DNA of 45,781 nt. It comes from Flavobacteriales bacterium UBA1694. Lineage in GTDB: Bacteria; Bacteroidota; Bacteroidia; Flavobacteriales; Weeksellaceae. The position numbers were made by a program, and so were the translations under genes. The stretch is taken from contig DCJS01000017.1 of the NCBI GenBank assembly GCA_002319955.1, positions 837 to 46,617 on the forward strand, written 5' to 3'. The notes beneath the pieces are model-generated. The model searched no databases. It saw only the letters and a program-made list of their open reading frames with translations, and was not told the DNA's origin. This document shows positions 7,417 through 15,672 of this stretch, piece by piece; within the stretch, counting starts at the first letter, position 1, and the number at the start of each line of letters is the position of its first letter.

Positions 7417-7710
7417 TTACTTTACTGCTAGTAGATCTACCATTTCAAGTACAGGTTCTTTAGCAAGTAATTCAGAAGCATTGGCCATTAAAGCCTTTGC
7501 AATCTCACCATTCAAGTGAGCATCTCTTGCATCTGTAGTTTCGAACGTATCGAATATACCAAAAGTAGAAGGGCCGATTTGTAAAGCATACCATCTTATG
7601 GTTCCTGGCTCACCTTCGGCAAGCGGTAAGGCAGACTTTAGGAATTCCAATACGTCATTCTCTTTACCCGGTTTTGCTTCTACTCTTGCTAATATTGCAA
7701 ACTTTTCCAT
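7417..7710 (-). CDS. Antibiotic biosynthesis monooxygenase (ABM) domain protein, YgiN-like
   Basis: A 97-aa single-domain protein with the ABM ferredoxin-like fold: an N-terminal strand FAILARVEAKPGKENDVLEFL, then LPLAEGEPGTIRWYALQIGPSTFGIFDTFETTDARDAHLNG split over residues 28-68. This resembles cofactor-free quinol monooxygenases such as YgiN, small dimeric cytoplasmic enzymes. A TATTTTTG -7 element occurs upstream on the minus strand and a terminator sits just past the stop, so it is a self-contained single-gene unit. It stands alone between the PfpI gene and the RHS fragment, converging with the PfpI gene. The substrate is unknown. Confidence 0.85.
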   Translation of the reverse strand: MEKFAILARVEAKPGKENDVLEFLKSALPLAEGEPGTIRWYALQIGPSTFGIFDTFETTDARDAHLNGEIAKALMANASELLAKEPVLEMVDLLAVK

Positions 7711-7944
7711 AATTTAAAATTTTTAATGTTATTGAGAGTGTTCTTCAACTCTTTCTAACAAAAATAAGCTTTCCTTATCAAACTAAAAATACAAAAGATG
7801 TTAAATAATGTGAATGTTAATCATCGAAAATCAGCCAATTTTCTAATGTTCTCTCCCATCAGAATTAGTTCATCATAAAATATTTCATCCGATTCCTAGG
7901 AGAGTTTAACGTTATTGTAGAAAGTTACTAAAAAATTATTTAAT

Positions 7945-8712
7945 TTATTTACAATATCTGCCCACAGTGTGTTCGAGCACCGTGGTTAAGGCATTTCCAG
8001 AGTAAGAGTAAGTAAGCTGATCAATCTTTTGAGCCGGGGAACTATCCAGACCACCATAGCGCGTGAGGGTTTTAATGTTCCCGTTTAAATCGTAGGTCAG
8101 CTGCTCGTCATAGGCCTGGGTAGCTAAGTTTGTGGATCCTGGTTTGGAGTAGTAGGCTCCCAGGAGTCGATCCACGCCATCGTAGCTGTAGCTGTAACGC
8201 CGTAGGGCTGAGGGCAAAGTCTTGGAGCTCCAATCCATCTGGCTAATCGAGCCGTTGTACTTGGCTAAAGAGCCGGCAGCAGCCAAAGGATTCTGGTACC
8301 TTAGGGTGAAGCCAAATAAATCAGCTCCTAAACTGGAAGGGTTATTGAGCTGAGTGAGCCAGCCTCTGATGTTGTAGCTGTAGTTCAGCTCCTGTAAAGG
8401 AGCAGCTAAGGCGCCGCCCACCTTTTTACTCGAGAGCCTTCCAAGCTCATCGTAAGAGTTATGAGAGAGAAGCTCCTCTGGGGCTGTGTTCACCTGATGG
8501 TAGGTATGGGTCAGTCGGTTTTGAGCATCGTAAAGCAGACGCTCTCGAAGGGTGGTCTCCAGGGCGCCTGCTGTGCGCTTATGGCGGGTGTAGGTGTAAC
8601 TTGGCACTCCTGAGAAGCTGAGTAGCTGCTCGGTCTTGGTGTAGCCCCCTAGAGGGGTAAAGCGTCAATTCTCAGACTGGTTGTTTAGGTATTGAGACAC
8701 CTTCTCTTTTTT
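7945..8712 (-). pseudogene. RHS-repeat protein fragment (right copy) with internal stop
   Basis: On the minus strand this encodes about 250 residues of YD/RHS repeats, with motifs such as LLYDAQNRLTH, NSYDELGRLSSKK, YSYDGVDRLLGAYYS and TYDLNGNIKTLTRYGG. The open frame runs 8607-7945. The same frame continues upstream to about 8712 (KEKVSQYLNNQSEN, stop, RFTPLGGY) across one TGA at 8667-8665. The residue lost is probably Trp (TGG to TGA), since an aromatic is expected before RFTPLGGYT. Both ends are cut: there is no start region, no RHS core and no toxin tip. Bases 8251-8333 match the left fragment at 1-83. This is debris of an RHS gene, useful as a marker of the island border. Confidence 0.78.
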
Positions 8713-8826
8713 TGTAGAATTTATCTTTGAACTCTTAATTCAGCAGTTAAATTATCTTTATTACTTGAATTTGTAGAATAAAATATCTATTTTGTTTTGC
8801 TATAAAAGATAAATTATCTAAATTTG
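8713..8826 (+). promoter_or_regulatory. Arginine operon promoter with four 31-bp-phased TATCT motifs
   Basis: The promoter is TTTG at 8796-8799, 19 nt, then TAAATTTG at 8819-8826, a textbook Bacteroidota pair. TATCT occurs at 8722, 8753, 8784 and 8815, each exactly 31 bp after the last, within A/T-rich context resembling Lrp-type sites (AAGATAAATTATCTA at 8806-8820, CAGTTAAATTATCTT at 8744-8758). The last site overlaps the -7 and lies between the two promoter elements, so binding there should repress. A 10-bp direct repeat TTTGTAGAAT is at 8711 and 8770. The operon ends with an Lrp/AsnC gene, the obvious candidate ligand. Confidence 0.7.
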
Positions 8827-8845
8827 CCGCTTGTTTCAGATAATA

Positions 8846-9499
8846 ATGGAAGAAGTAAGTGAATTTACAGTAGTTGTGGCCTCTGACCACCATAAAAAAT
8901 TTGTCCCGGAAATTTTGAACGAAATTGAAACCTCTGCCCAGGAGCGAGGCACTGGCATTGCACGTCGGAGTGCAGCGTACATAGAGAAAAAAATTCAAGA
9001 GCAAAAAGCTATCATGGCGTTTACAAAAAAGGGCGAGTGGGCAGGGTTCTGTTATGTGGAAACGTGGAGTGAAAAAACGTATGTGGCCAACTCCGGACTC
9101 ATTGTGAAAAAGAAGTTCCGTCAAATGGGCCTTGCCAAAAAAATTAAGGAAACCACCTTCGCATACTCTAGGGTCAAGTTCCCCAATGCTAAGCTTTTTG
9201 GCCTAACGACCGGGCGGGCCGTTATGAAGATCAATAGCGATTTGGGGTATAAACCAGTCACGTACGCTGAACTAACCCAAGACGAAGTCTTTTGGAAAGG
9301 CTGTGAAAGCTGCGTCAATTATGAGATCCTTAAAAGTAAGTCGCGAACGAATTGTCTTTGCACGGCCATGCTTTATGATCCAAGTGAGCCACGAAATCCA
9401 AAGAAACCCAGCGCTCAAATCACTTCGATTCAAAACGAAGCCGAATTCAAATTATTTTCAAAGTTTAAAAAGTTAAAATCGATCTTATGGAAAAAGTAG
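8846..9499 (+). CDS. GNAT-fold N-acyltransferase, likely first enzyme of the arginine pathway
   Basis: A 217-aa protein of the GNAT superfamily, taken from the ATG at 8846; a TTG at 8831 is possible but would leave almost no leader. The acyl-CoA-binding motif appears as GLIVKKKFRQMGLAKKIKE (about residues 88-106), followed by GLTTGRAVMKINSDLGYKPVTYAEL. It is the first gene of an otherwise complete arginine operon lacking argA and argJ, and overlaps argG by 13 nt. This position strongly suggests it acylates glutamate to start the pathway. It is not a classical ArgA: there is no amino acid kinase domain. Whether it uses acetyl-CoA or succinyl-CoA is open; see the argF' entry. The C-terminal region is Cys-rich (residues about 151-173), possibly structural. 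Confidence 0.8.
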   Translation: MEEVSEFTVVVASDHHKKFVPEILNEIETSAQERGTGIARRSAAYIEKKIQEQKAIMAFTKKGEWAGFCYVETWSEKTYVANSGLIVKKKFRQMGLAKKIKETTFAYSRVKFPNAKLFGLTTGRAVMKINSDLGYKPVTYAELTQDEVFWKGCESCVNYEILKSKSRTNCLCTAMLYDPSEPRNPKKPSAQITSIQNEAEFKLFSKFKKLKSILWKK

Positions 9500-10677
9500 T
9501 TCTTGCCTACAGTGGCGGTTTAGATACCTCTTTTTGCGCGGTTTACCTCTCAAAAGTTTTAAAATTAGAGGTCCACGCAGTGCTTGTCAATTTAGGGGGC
9601 TTCTCGAAAGAGGAGTTGGAATCGACTGAGGCTAGGGCCTACGCCCTTGGGGTCTGCTCTTTTCATGTTTTAGACCAGGAACAGCAGTACTATGAGAACT
9701 GCGTAAAACACTTAGTGTTTGGAAATGTACTTAAGAATAGCACCTATCCACTATCTGTAAGTTCTGAGCGTTCATTTCAGGCCCGCGCCTTAGCGCAGCA
9801 TGCCTTAAGCCTGGGGGCCAAGTACATTGCGCACGGCAGCACTGGGGCTGGGAATGACCAAGTGCGTTTTGATAGCATTTTTCACATTCTAATTCCCTCA
9901 ATAGAAATCTTGACGCCAATTCGCGATTTAAAACTTTCGCGTAATGAAGAGATTGCCTTTTTGGAATCTCACGGATTTGAGATGAACTTTGAAAAGTCCC
10001 AGTACTCCATTAATAAGGGTCTGTGGGGTACTTCTGTGGGCGGGAAGCAGACCCTAACCTCAAACGAGGCTTTACCTGAATCCGCCTACCCAACGCCGGT
10101 AAGTCGAGTGGGATCTCAAGTGGTAATTTTAAACTTTGAGAAAGGAGAGCTTTGGCAAATTGATGATCAGAAATTTGAGAGCCCCATAGAGGCAATTAAA
10201 TTTCTCTCGGCTCTTGTCCAGCCCTTTGGCATAGGGCGAGATACCCATGTGGGGGATACCATTATTGGAATTAAAGGCCGCGTCAGTTTTGAGGCGGGTG
10301 CGCCGCTGCTCATACTCAAAGCCCACCATTTATTAGAGAAGCACACCTTAACCAAGAACCAACTTCTTATCAAAGACCAATTAAGCCTTCAGTATGGAAA
10401 TTTTCTACACGACGGCCTTGTGCTAGATCCGGTCATGCGCAGTATCGAAGCTTTGTTTAGCTCGACACAGGAAAAAGTGAGTGGAAAAGTTACTGTGGAA
10501 CTTCATCCGTATTACTTTTCGCTTATTGGGGTCGAATCACCAAACGATTTGATGGCGTCTGAGTTTGGGTCCTACGGTGAGATGAATAACGCCTGGAGTG
10601 AACGTGATGTAAAGGGCTTTTCAAAAATTTATTCTAATGCCTTAAGCATTTACCACCAAATTCATAAAAATGAGTAG
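9487..10677 (+). CDS. argG: Argininosuccinate synthase
   Basis: Cytoplasmic enzyme joining citrulline and aspartate with ATP to give argininosuccinate. It is 396 aa, the normal length. The N-terminal PP-loop reads VVLAYSGGLDTSFCA. The family motif IAHGSTGAGNDQVRFD lies at about residues 117-132 and YSINKGLWGTSVGG at about 174-187. All are intact. The gene begins 13 nt inside the acyltransferase gene and its last 8 nt overlap argC, so translation is coupled across the three. The early place of argG in the operon, before the genes of the preceding steps, is common in flavobacteria. There is no sign of damage. Confidence 0.96.
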   Translation: MEKVVLAYSGGLDTSFCAVYLSKVLKLEVHAVLVNLGGFSKEELESTEARAYALGVCSFHVLDQEQQYYENCVKHLVFGNVLKNSTYPLSVSSERSFQARALAQHALSLGAKYIAHGSTGAGNDQVRFDSIFHILIPSIEILTPIRDLKLSRNEEIAFLESHGFEMNFEKSQYSINKGLWGTSVGGKQTLTSNEALPESAYPTPVSRVGSQVVILNFEKGELWQIDDQKFESPIEAIKFLSALVQPFGIGRDTHVGDTIIGIKGRVSFEAGAPLLILKAHHLLEKHTLTKNQLLIKDQLSLQYGNFLHDGLVLDPVMRSIEALFSSTQEKVSGKVTVELHPYYFSLIGVESPNDLMASEFGSYGEMNNAWSERDVKGFSKIYSNALSIYHQIHKNE

Positions 10678-11656
10678 TACAACAACCAAAATAAAGGCTG
10701 GAATTGTTGGGGGAACCGGCATGACAGCCGGTGAACTTATTCGGATTTTACTTTACCACCCAAATGTCGAAATCACCTTTTTGACCTCAACGAGCATGCA
10801 GGGCCATGCCGTCACGCAGGTGCATAAGGACCTTTTGGGAGAGACTAATTTAGTTTTTCAAGAAATTGCAGAGCCTGCCGATGTCGTGTTTTTATGTTTG
10901 CCTCATGGCGAGAGTAAACTATGGCTTGAGCAGAATGCGGGGCGACTTCGATCGGATACGAAGATTATTGATTTAGGCAATGATTTTCGAGTGGATGAAG
11001 TCTGGAACGATAAGAAATTCGTCTACGGTCTATGTGAATTCAATAAACAGGAAATTCTCGGGGCTCAGTGTATTGCTAATCCCGGGTGCTTCGCGACTGC
11101 GATTCAACTTGGCTTACTTCCGCTTTTAGCTCACCAGCAAGTCCTCAGTGTAAGTGCCGTGGGAATTACCGGGTCGACCGGCGCCGGAAAAGCACTTTAC
11201 CAGACCACCAATACCAATTGGAGAAGTAACAATATCTCGCCCTATAAAACCTTTACCCATCAGCATTTAGCTGAAATTGAAAAGCAGGTTTCGCTTCTTC
11301 AATCCTTGCCACTGGACATTCAATTCGCCCCTTGGCGAGGCGACTTTACCCGGGGTATTTTTGTCACGTTACTCTTTAAGACTAAGCTCTCGTTTTCCGA
11401 GGTAACTCAGGCTTACCAATACGCGTACAAGTACGCTGATTTTGTCCATTTATCGCCTAGTCCAATTGATTTAAAGCAAGTGGTCAACACAAACAAAGCG
11501 CTTGTTTTTCTTGAACAGGTAGGGGAGAATCTCGCGGTGCATGTGGCGATTGATAATCTTTTAAAAGGCGCCTCTGGACAGGCTGTGCAAAATATGAATC
11601 TCCTTTTTGGACTCAACGAAAAAACAGGATTGAATCTAAAAGCTTCGGTCTATTAA
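10670..11656 (+). CDS. argC: N-acetyl-gamma-glutamyl-phosphate reductase (possibly acting on the N-succinyl form)
   Basis: Reduces the N-acyl-glutamyl phosphate made by ArgB to the semialdehyde, using NADPH. It is 328 aa. The nucleotide-binding turn is GIVGGTGMTAGELIRIL (residues 11-27) and the catalytic Cys is C140 in IANPGCFATAIQLGLLPL. A conserved His lies in the HQHLAEIEKQ segment and the C-terminal VQNMNLLFG is typical of the family. It overlaps argG by 8 nt and is separated by 33 nt from argD. In that gap TTTTG at 11681-11685 could form part of a weak internal promoter very close to the argD start, but no convincing -33 is seen. Confidence 0.95.
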   Translation: MSSTTTKIKAGIVGGTGMTAGELIRILLYHPNVEITFLTSTSMQGHAVTQVHKDLLGETNLVFQEIAEPADVVFLCLPHGESKLWLEQNAGRLRSDTKIIDLGNDFRVDEVWNDKKFVYGLCEFNKQEILGAQCIANPGCFATAIQLGLLPLLAHQQVLSVSAVGITGSTGAGKALYQTTNTNWRSNNISPYKTFTHQHLAEIEKQVSLLQSLPLDIQFAPWRGDFTRGIFVTLLFKTKLSFSEVTQAYQYAYKYADFVHLSPSPIDLKQVVNTNKALVFLEQVGENLAVHVAIDNLLKGASGQAVQNMNLLFGLNEKTGLNLKASVY

Positions 11657-11689
11657 CACGAAAAACCTGCTGCATTAGAATTTTGTATT

Positions 11690-12823
11690 ATGAAATTATT
11701 TGACGTTTATCCCTTACTTCCGATTCGAATTGCTAAAGCGCAAAATTGCATGCTTTGGGACGAAAGGGGGATTTTGTATTTAGACTTTTATGGCGGTCAT
11801 GCCGTGATTTCTATCGGCCATTCGCATCCCCACTATGTCGAGAAAGTTCAGAGCCAAGTCTCTCAAATAGGCTTTTATTCTAATTCAATTGTTAACCCCC
11901 TTCAAGAGGAATTAGCCCATAAACTAGGAACCTTAAGTGGGTATGACCATTACGCTTTATTTCTTTGCAACTCTGGGGCGGAGGCTAATGAAAATGCCTT
12001 CAAGATTGCTTCATTTGCCACGGGGAAGAAAAAGTTTATAAGCTTTAAGGGGGCTTTTCATGGAAGAACCTCCGCTGCGGTCAGTGCCACGGATGATCCT
12101 TCCATTATCGCGCCTGTAAATGAAACAGAGAATTTTGTTTTTTGTGAGTTCAACAACACGAAGCAGTTCGAAAGCCTATTCGACCTACATAAGGAGTCCA
12201 TTGCAGGGGTCATTCTTGAAGGTATTCAGGGAATCGGCGGCGTGCAAATTCCTTCGGATGAATTTATGGAATCAATCCATGAGCGCTGCACGTCAAATGA
12301 AGTGCTCTTTATTGCGGATGAAATTCAAAGTGGATACGCCCGCAGTGGAAAGTTTTTTGCGCACCAATACTACGGGGTAAAGCCTGATTTAATTACAGTG
12401 GCAAAGGGCATGGGCAATGGCTTTCCAATGGGCGGCGTTCTAATTAGTCCTAAAATTTCCGCCAGACATAAAATGCTCGGTACCACCTTTGGAGGGAGCC
12501 ACTTGGCCTGCGCAGCCGCAATTGCGGTACTCGATGTGATAGAAGACGAAAAGTTGATGCAAAATGCGCTGACTCTAGGGGATTATACCATGGCGGAACT
12601 TCGCAAAATTCCTCAAATCACCGCCGTTCGAGGCCGAGGCTTAATGATTGCAATCGACTTTGAAGGGCCTGCGGCCCTAGTCGCGAAGCAGTTACGTGAG
12701 GACAAAAGAATCTTGGTTGGAAGTGCCTCTAGCGCTCACACCATGAGGCTTTTGCCTCCTCTTAGCATCAGCCAGTTGGAAATCGATTATTTTCTTCATT
12801 CTTTAAAACAAGTCCTACAATGA
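11690..12823 (+). CDS. argD: Acetylornithine (or succinylornithine) aminotransferase
   Basis: PLP-dependent class III aminotransferase converting N-acyl-glutamate semialdehyde to N-acyl-ornithine with glutamate as donor. It is 377 aa, at the short end for ArgD. Motifs are complete: LDFYGGHAVISIGHSHP, CNSGAEANENAFKIA (PLP phosphate binding), GAFHGRTSAA, the Asp of FIADEIQSG (D210), and the Schiff-base lysine K239 in TVAKGMGNGFPMGG. TTFGGSHLACAAA closes the site from the partner subunit. The stop codon overlaps the start of the carbamoyltransferase gene (ATGA, 12820-12823). Substrate acyl group (acetyl or succinyl) should match the other operon enzymes. Confidence 0.95.
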   Translation: MKLFDVYPLLPIRIAKAQNCMLWDERGILYLDFYGGHAVISIGHSHPHYVEKVQSQVSQIGFYSNSIVNPLQEELAHKLGTLSGYDHYALFLCNSGAEANENAFKIASFATGKKKFISFKGAFHGRTSAAVSATDDPSIIAPVNETENFVFCEFNNTKQFESLFDLHKESIAGVILEGIQGIGGVQIPSDEFMESIHERCTSNEVLFIADEIQSGYARSGKFFAHQYYGVKPDLITVAKGMGNGFPMGGVLISPKISARHKMLGTTFGGSHLACAAAIAVLDVIEDEKLMQNALTLGDYTMAELRKIPQITAVRGRGLMIAIDFEGPAALVAKQLREDKRILVGSASSAHTMRLLPPLSISQLEIDYFLHSLKQVLQ

Positions 12824-13773
12824 CCCACTTCACCTCCGTACATAGTATAAAAGACCTTGATGCCCTAGTAAATCAGGCCCTTGAAATCAAAAAGGATCTC
12901 TTCGCCGATGAGGCTCTCGGAAAGCGAAAAACCTTAGGTTTGATTTTCTTAAATCCAAGTTTGAGAACGCGAATGAGTAGCCAAAAAGCCGGTATGAATC
13001 TTGGGATGCAGGTTCAGGTAATCAATGCGGGAACAGACGCCTGGACTTGGGAATTTGAAGACGGGGGCGTGATGAATAAATCGACTTCAGAACACGTCAA
13101 AGAAGCGGCAAAAGTCCTTAGTCAATATTGCGATGTCATCGGTCTGCGGGCTTTTCCTGGGTTAATTGATCGAAATTACGATTATAGCGAACATGTATTG
13201 AATTCGTTTATTCGGCATGCCGAGGTGCCTGTCATTTCACTTGAGTCTGCCACGCGTCACCCTTTACAGAGTCTTGCCGATTTGATTACCATTAAGGAGA
13301 ACTGGCCACACAAGCGCGCACCAAAAGTCGTATTAACTTGGGCGCCGCACTCCAAAGCGCTTCCCCAGTGCGTGCCCAACTCCTTTGCCGAATGGATGAA
13401 TGCGGCCCCCGTTGAGTTTGCAATTGCAAATCCAGAAGGCTATGATTTGGCTCCTGAATTTGTGGGCAGCGCGAAAGTCTATCATAACCAAAAAGAAGCT
13501 CTTCAAGAGGCTGACTTTGTCTATGTGAAGAACTGGTCATCTTTTGAAACCTATGGTGCCATGCCTTGCGTTAAAGACGATTGGTTATTAAAAAAGGACT
13601 TCGTCGAGTCAAATCCACAAACCCAATTTATGCACTGTCTGCCTGTTCGACGCAATTTGGAAATGAGTGATGCGCTTCTCGATAGTGAGAATTCACTTGT
13701 TTATAAGCAGGCCTATAACCGCACCGTGGCGATGCAAACGGTCCTTAAATCCATCCTTGAGCGAACCCTTTAA
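12820..13773 (+). CDS. argF': N-acyl-ornithine carbamoyltransferase (acetyl- or succinylornithine transcarbamylase)
   Basis: Transfers a carbamoyl group to N-acyl-ornithine, giving N-acyl-citrulline. This is the hallmark of the Bacteroidota/Xanthomonas variant of arginine synthesis. It is 317 aa. The carbamoyl-phosphate motif is SLRTR (R49-T50-R51), then WTWEFEDGG, a HPLQSLADL motif at about residues 147-155, and MHCLPVRRNLEMSD near the C-terminus. It lacks the plain ornithine-binding pattern of ArgF. In this family the residue before the EH pair decides specificity: Glu92 in the Xanthomonas acetylornithine enzyme and Pro90 in the Bacteroides fragilis succinylornithine enzyme. Here that position is Ser90. 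Engineered Glu-to-Ser change in the acetyl enzyme is reported, as I recall, to favour succinylornithine, so a succinyl pathway is plausible. Confidence 0.92.
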   Translation: MTHFTSVHSIKDLDALVNQALEIKKDLFADEALGKRKTLGLIFLNPSLRTRMSSQKAGMNLGMQVQVINAGTDAWTWEFEDGGVMNKSTSEHVKEAAKVLSQYCDVIGLRAFPGLIDRNYDYSEHVLNSFIRHAEVPVISLESATRHPLQSLADLITIKENWPHKRAPKVVLTWAPHSKALPQCVPNSFAEWMNAAPVEFAIANPEGYDLAPEFVGSAKVYHNQKEALQEADFVYVKNWSSFETYGAMPCVKDDWLLKKDFVESNPQTQFMHCLPVRRNLEMSDALLDSENSLVYKQAYNRTVAMQTVLKSILERTL

Positions 13774-13783
13774 ACGAAAAAGA

Positions 13784-14572
13784 ATGCAGGACCTTATTGT
13801 ATTAAAGATCGGAGGCGAAACGCTCAACTCACAGGCTTCTTTAGAGGCCTGTCTCGAGGCTATTGCCAAAAGTGGAAAGCGGGTGGTGCTCATTCATGGG
13901 GGCGGACGAAAACTTGAGAGCCTTGCTCACAAGCTAGGGGTTACTCAGCAAATGGTTGAGGGGCGGCGAATGACCTCGAAAGAAACCCTAGAGCTCTGCA
14001 CGATGGTTTATGGGGGGTTAATTAATAAGAACGTCGTGGCAAAATTGGCCTCCTATGGGATAATGGCTCTAGGTCTAAGCGGAGCAGATTTGGGCGCAAT
14101 TCGCTCTAAAAAACGACTCAGTAGCCCTATTGATTTTGGCTACGTTGGCGATGTAGTTGAAGTGAACGGCCCGGTGTTTAGCCGTTTAATTGAAAGCCAG
14201 GTCGTTCCTGTGGTGTGCTCCCTAAGTATGGGTGAGAATTATGAGCTCCTTAACACCAATGCCGATACCATGGCAGCAGAAATTGCCATCGAACTTGCCA
14301 AAACCTACCGTGTGCGACTTGGCTATGGGTTTGAAAAACAGGGTGTTTTATTAGACGTCTTAAATGAAAACTCTTTAATAAGCGAACTTAAGGAAAAGGA
14401 ATTTCGCCAATTGAAAGGCTCAGGGCAAATCTCTGAGGGGATGATTCCAAAATTAGATACGGCCTTTCGGGCCCTCAGCCAGGGCGTTGAACAGGTCTCC
14501 ATTGTGCACAGTGTGAATTTAGAGAACTTTCTTTTTTCTCGCCCGACGGGCACCTGCTTAAAATTGACTTAA
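13784..14572 (+). CDS. argB: Acetylglutamate kinase (N-acyl-glutamate kinase)
   Basis: Phosphorylates N-acyl-glutamate with ATP, the second pathway step. It is 262 aa from the ATG at 13784, which lies 10 nt after the argF' stop; an earlier in-frame start at 13667 would overlap argF' by over 100 nt and is rejected. Amino acid kinase motifs are present: VLKIGGETLN at the N-terminus, LIHGGGRKLESLAHKLG (about residues 33-49), GRRMTSKETLELC and a C-terminal GSGQISEGMIPKLDTA containing the conserved Lys. There is no N-terminal extension of the kind seen in arginine-inhibited hexameric enzymes, so strong arginine feedback is less likely. That leaves transcription as the main control. Confidence 0.94.
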   Translation: MQDLIVLKIGGETLNSQASLEACLEAIAKSGKRVVLIHGGGRKLESLAHKLGVTQQMVEGRRMTSKETLELCTMVYGGLINKNVVAKLASYGIMALGLSGADLGAIRSKKRLSSPIDFGYVGDVVEVNGPVFSRLIESQVVPVVCSLSMGENYELLNTNADTMAAEIAIELAKTYRVRLGYGFEKQGVLLDVLNENSLISELKEKEFRQLKGSGQISEGMIPKLDTAFRALSQGVEQVSIVHSVNLENFLFSRPTGTCLKLT

Positions 14573-14582
14573 TAGAATCCGT

Positions 14583-15635
14583 ATGAACTCTTTGCAGAAG
14601 AAAGCCAAAGCCTTTTTAAAAGACCTTATTCGAACCCCGTCACTCAGTCGAGAGGAAGGCGCTAGCGCCTCTGTGATTGAGTCTTATCTTTCCTTAGAAG
14701 GAATTGCCTTCGTTCGGCAAGGGAATAACGTTTGGGCTCGAAATAAACAATTTGACCCGCGGCTTCCAAGCGTGCTATTAAACTCGCACCATGATACGGT
14801 TAAACCGAATTCCTCTTACACGATCGATCCGTTTGTTCCCTTAGAAAAAGAGGGAAAGCTTTTTGGTCTCGGCAGCAACGATGCGGGCGCTTCTCTGGTT
14901 GGCTTGTGGGCGGCATTTGTGCATTATTACGCGCATCCGCTCAACTATAATTTGATTTATGCGGCCAGTGCAGAGGAAGAAATCTCAGGCGAAAATGGGA
15001 TAGCAAGTATCCTCAGTGCCCTGGGACCAATTGACTTTGCGATTGTCGGGGAACCGACCGAAATGAACTTAGCGGTGGCTGAGAAGGGCCTGCTTGTGTT
15101 AGATTGCCGCGCCCACGGAACCGCCTCGCATGCGGCGCACCCAAACGATAACAATTCAATATACAAGGCGCTTGATGACATTCAAAAGGTTCGAAATTTT
15201 ATATTTGATAAAAAATCCGAGTGGCTTGGCAGTGTAAAGTCGAGTGTGACCATTGTGTCCGGAGGCAGTGCGCATAATGTGGTTCCCGATTACACGGATT
15301 TCACCATTGATGTTCGCACAAACGAATGCTATTCAAACGAGGAGATTGTAAAGACTTTTGAGTCCCTGCTAGACTCCGAAGTGAAACCAAGGTCCCTTCG
15401 CCTTAACTCTTCTAAAATCGATCTCACGCACCCGATTGTGAAGGCAGCCCAAAGAGAAGGCGCCCTATTGTATGGCTCTCCAACGGTTTCGGATCAGGCC
15501 TTAATGCCTTTTGATTCAGTGAAGCTTGGCATTGGGAAATCAACCCGTTCGCATACGGCGGACGAGTTCATTTATGAATCAGAGCTAAGCGACGGAATTG
15601 AAAACTATATTAAACTACTATCTCACATACTGTAA
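14583..15635 (+). CDS. argE: M20 family deacylase, N-acyl-citrulline/ornithine deacylase
   Basis: Zinc metallohydrolase of the M20/ArgE-DapE-LysK group, 350 aa. In this pathway it removes the acyl group from N-acyl-citrulline. Metal ligands are visible: HHD at 69-71, the Asp of GSNDAGASL, the catalytic Glu pair of AAEEEISGENG, GEPTE (Asp/Glu ligand region) and a C-terminal His in STRSHTADEFI. The dimerisation lid spans about residues 165-275. The start is 10 nt downstream of argB. The protein looks closer to the LysK-like branch than to E. coli ArgE, as is usual in Bacteroidota. The 37 nt after the stop carry only the argH leader. Confidence 0.9.
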   Translation: MNSLQKKAKAFLKDLIRTPSLSREEGASASVIESYLSLEGIAFVRQGNNVWARNKQFDPRLPSVLLNSHHDTVKPNSSYTIDPFVPLEKEGKLFGLGSNDAGASLVGLWAAFVHYYAHPLNYNLIYAASAEEEISGENGIASILSALGPIDFAIVGEPTEMNLAVAEKGLLVLDCRAHGTASHAAHPNDNNSIYKALDDIQKVRNFIFDKKSEWLGSVKSSVTIVSGGSAHNVVPDYTDFTIDVRTNECYSNEEIVKTFESLLDSEVKPRSLRLNSSKIDLTHPIVKAAQREGALLYGSPTVSDQALMPFDSVKLGIGKSTRSHTADEFIYESELSDGIENYIKLLSHIL

Positions 15636-15672
15636 GGTCTTTCAAGGCCCTTATATATTTAAATTTCAGGCA

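Noticed and set aside
1..8712. Treating the left 8 kb as a definite assembly chimera
   Set aside because: The RHS repeats at both sides make a misjoin possible, but the order is also what recombination at RHS genes would give. The sequence alone does not decide, so it is reported as an island with a caveat.
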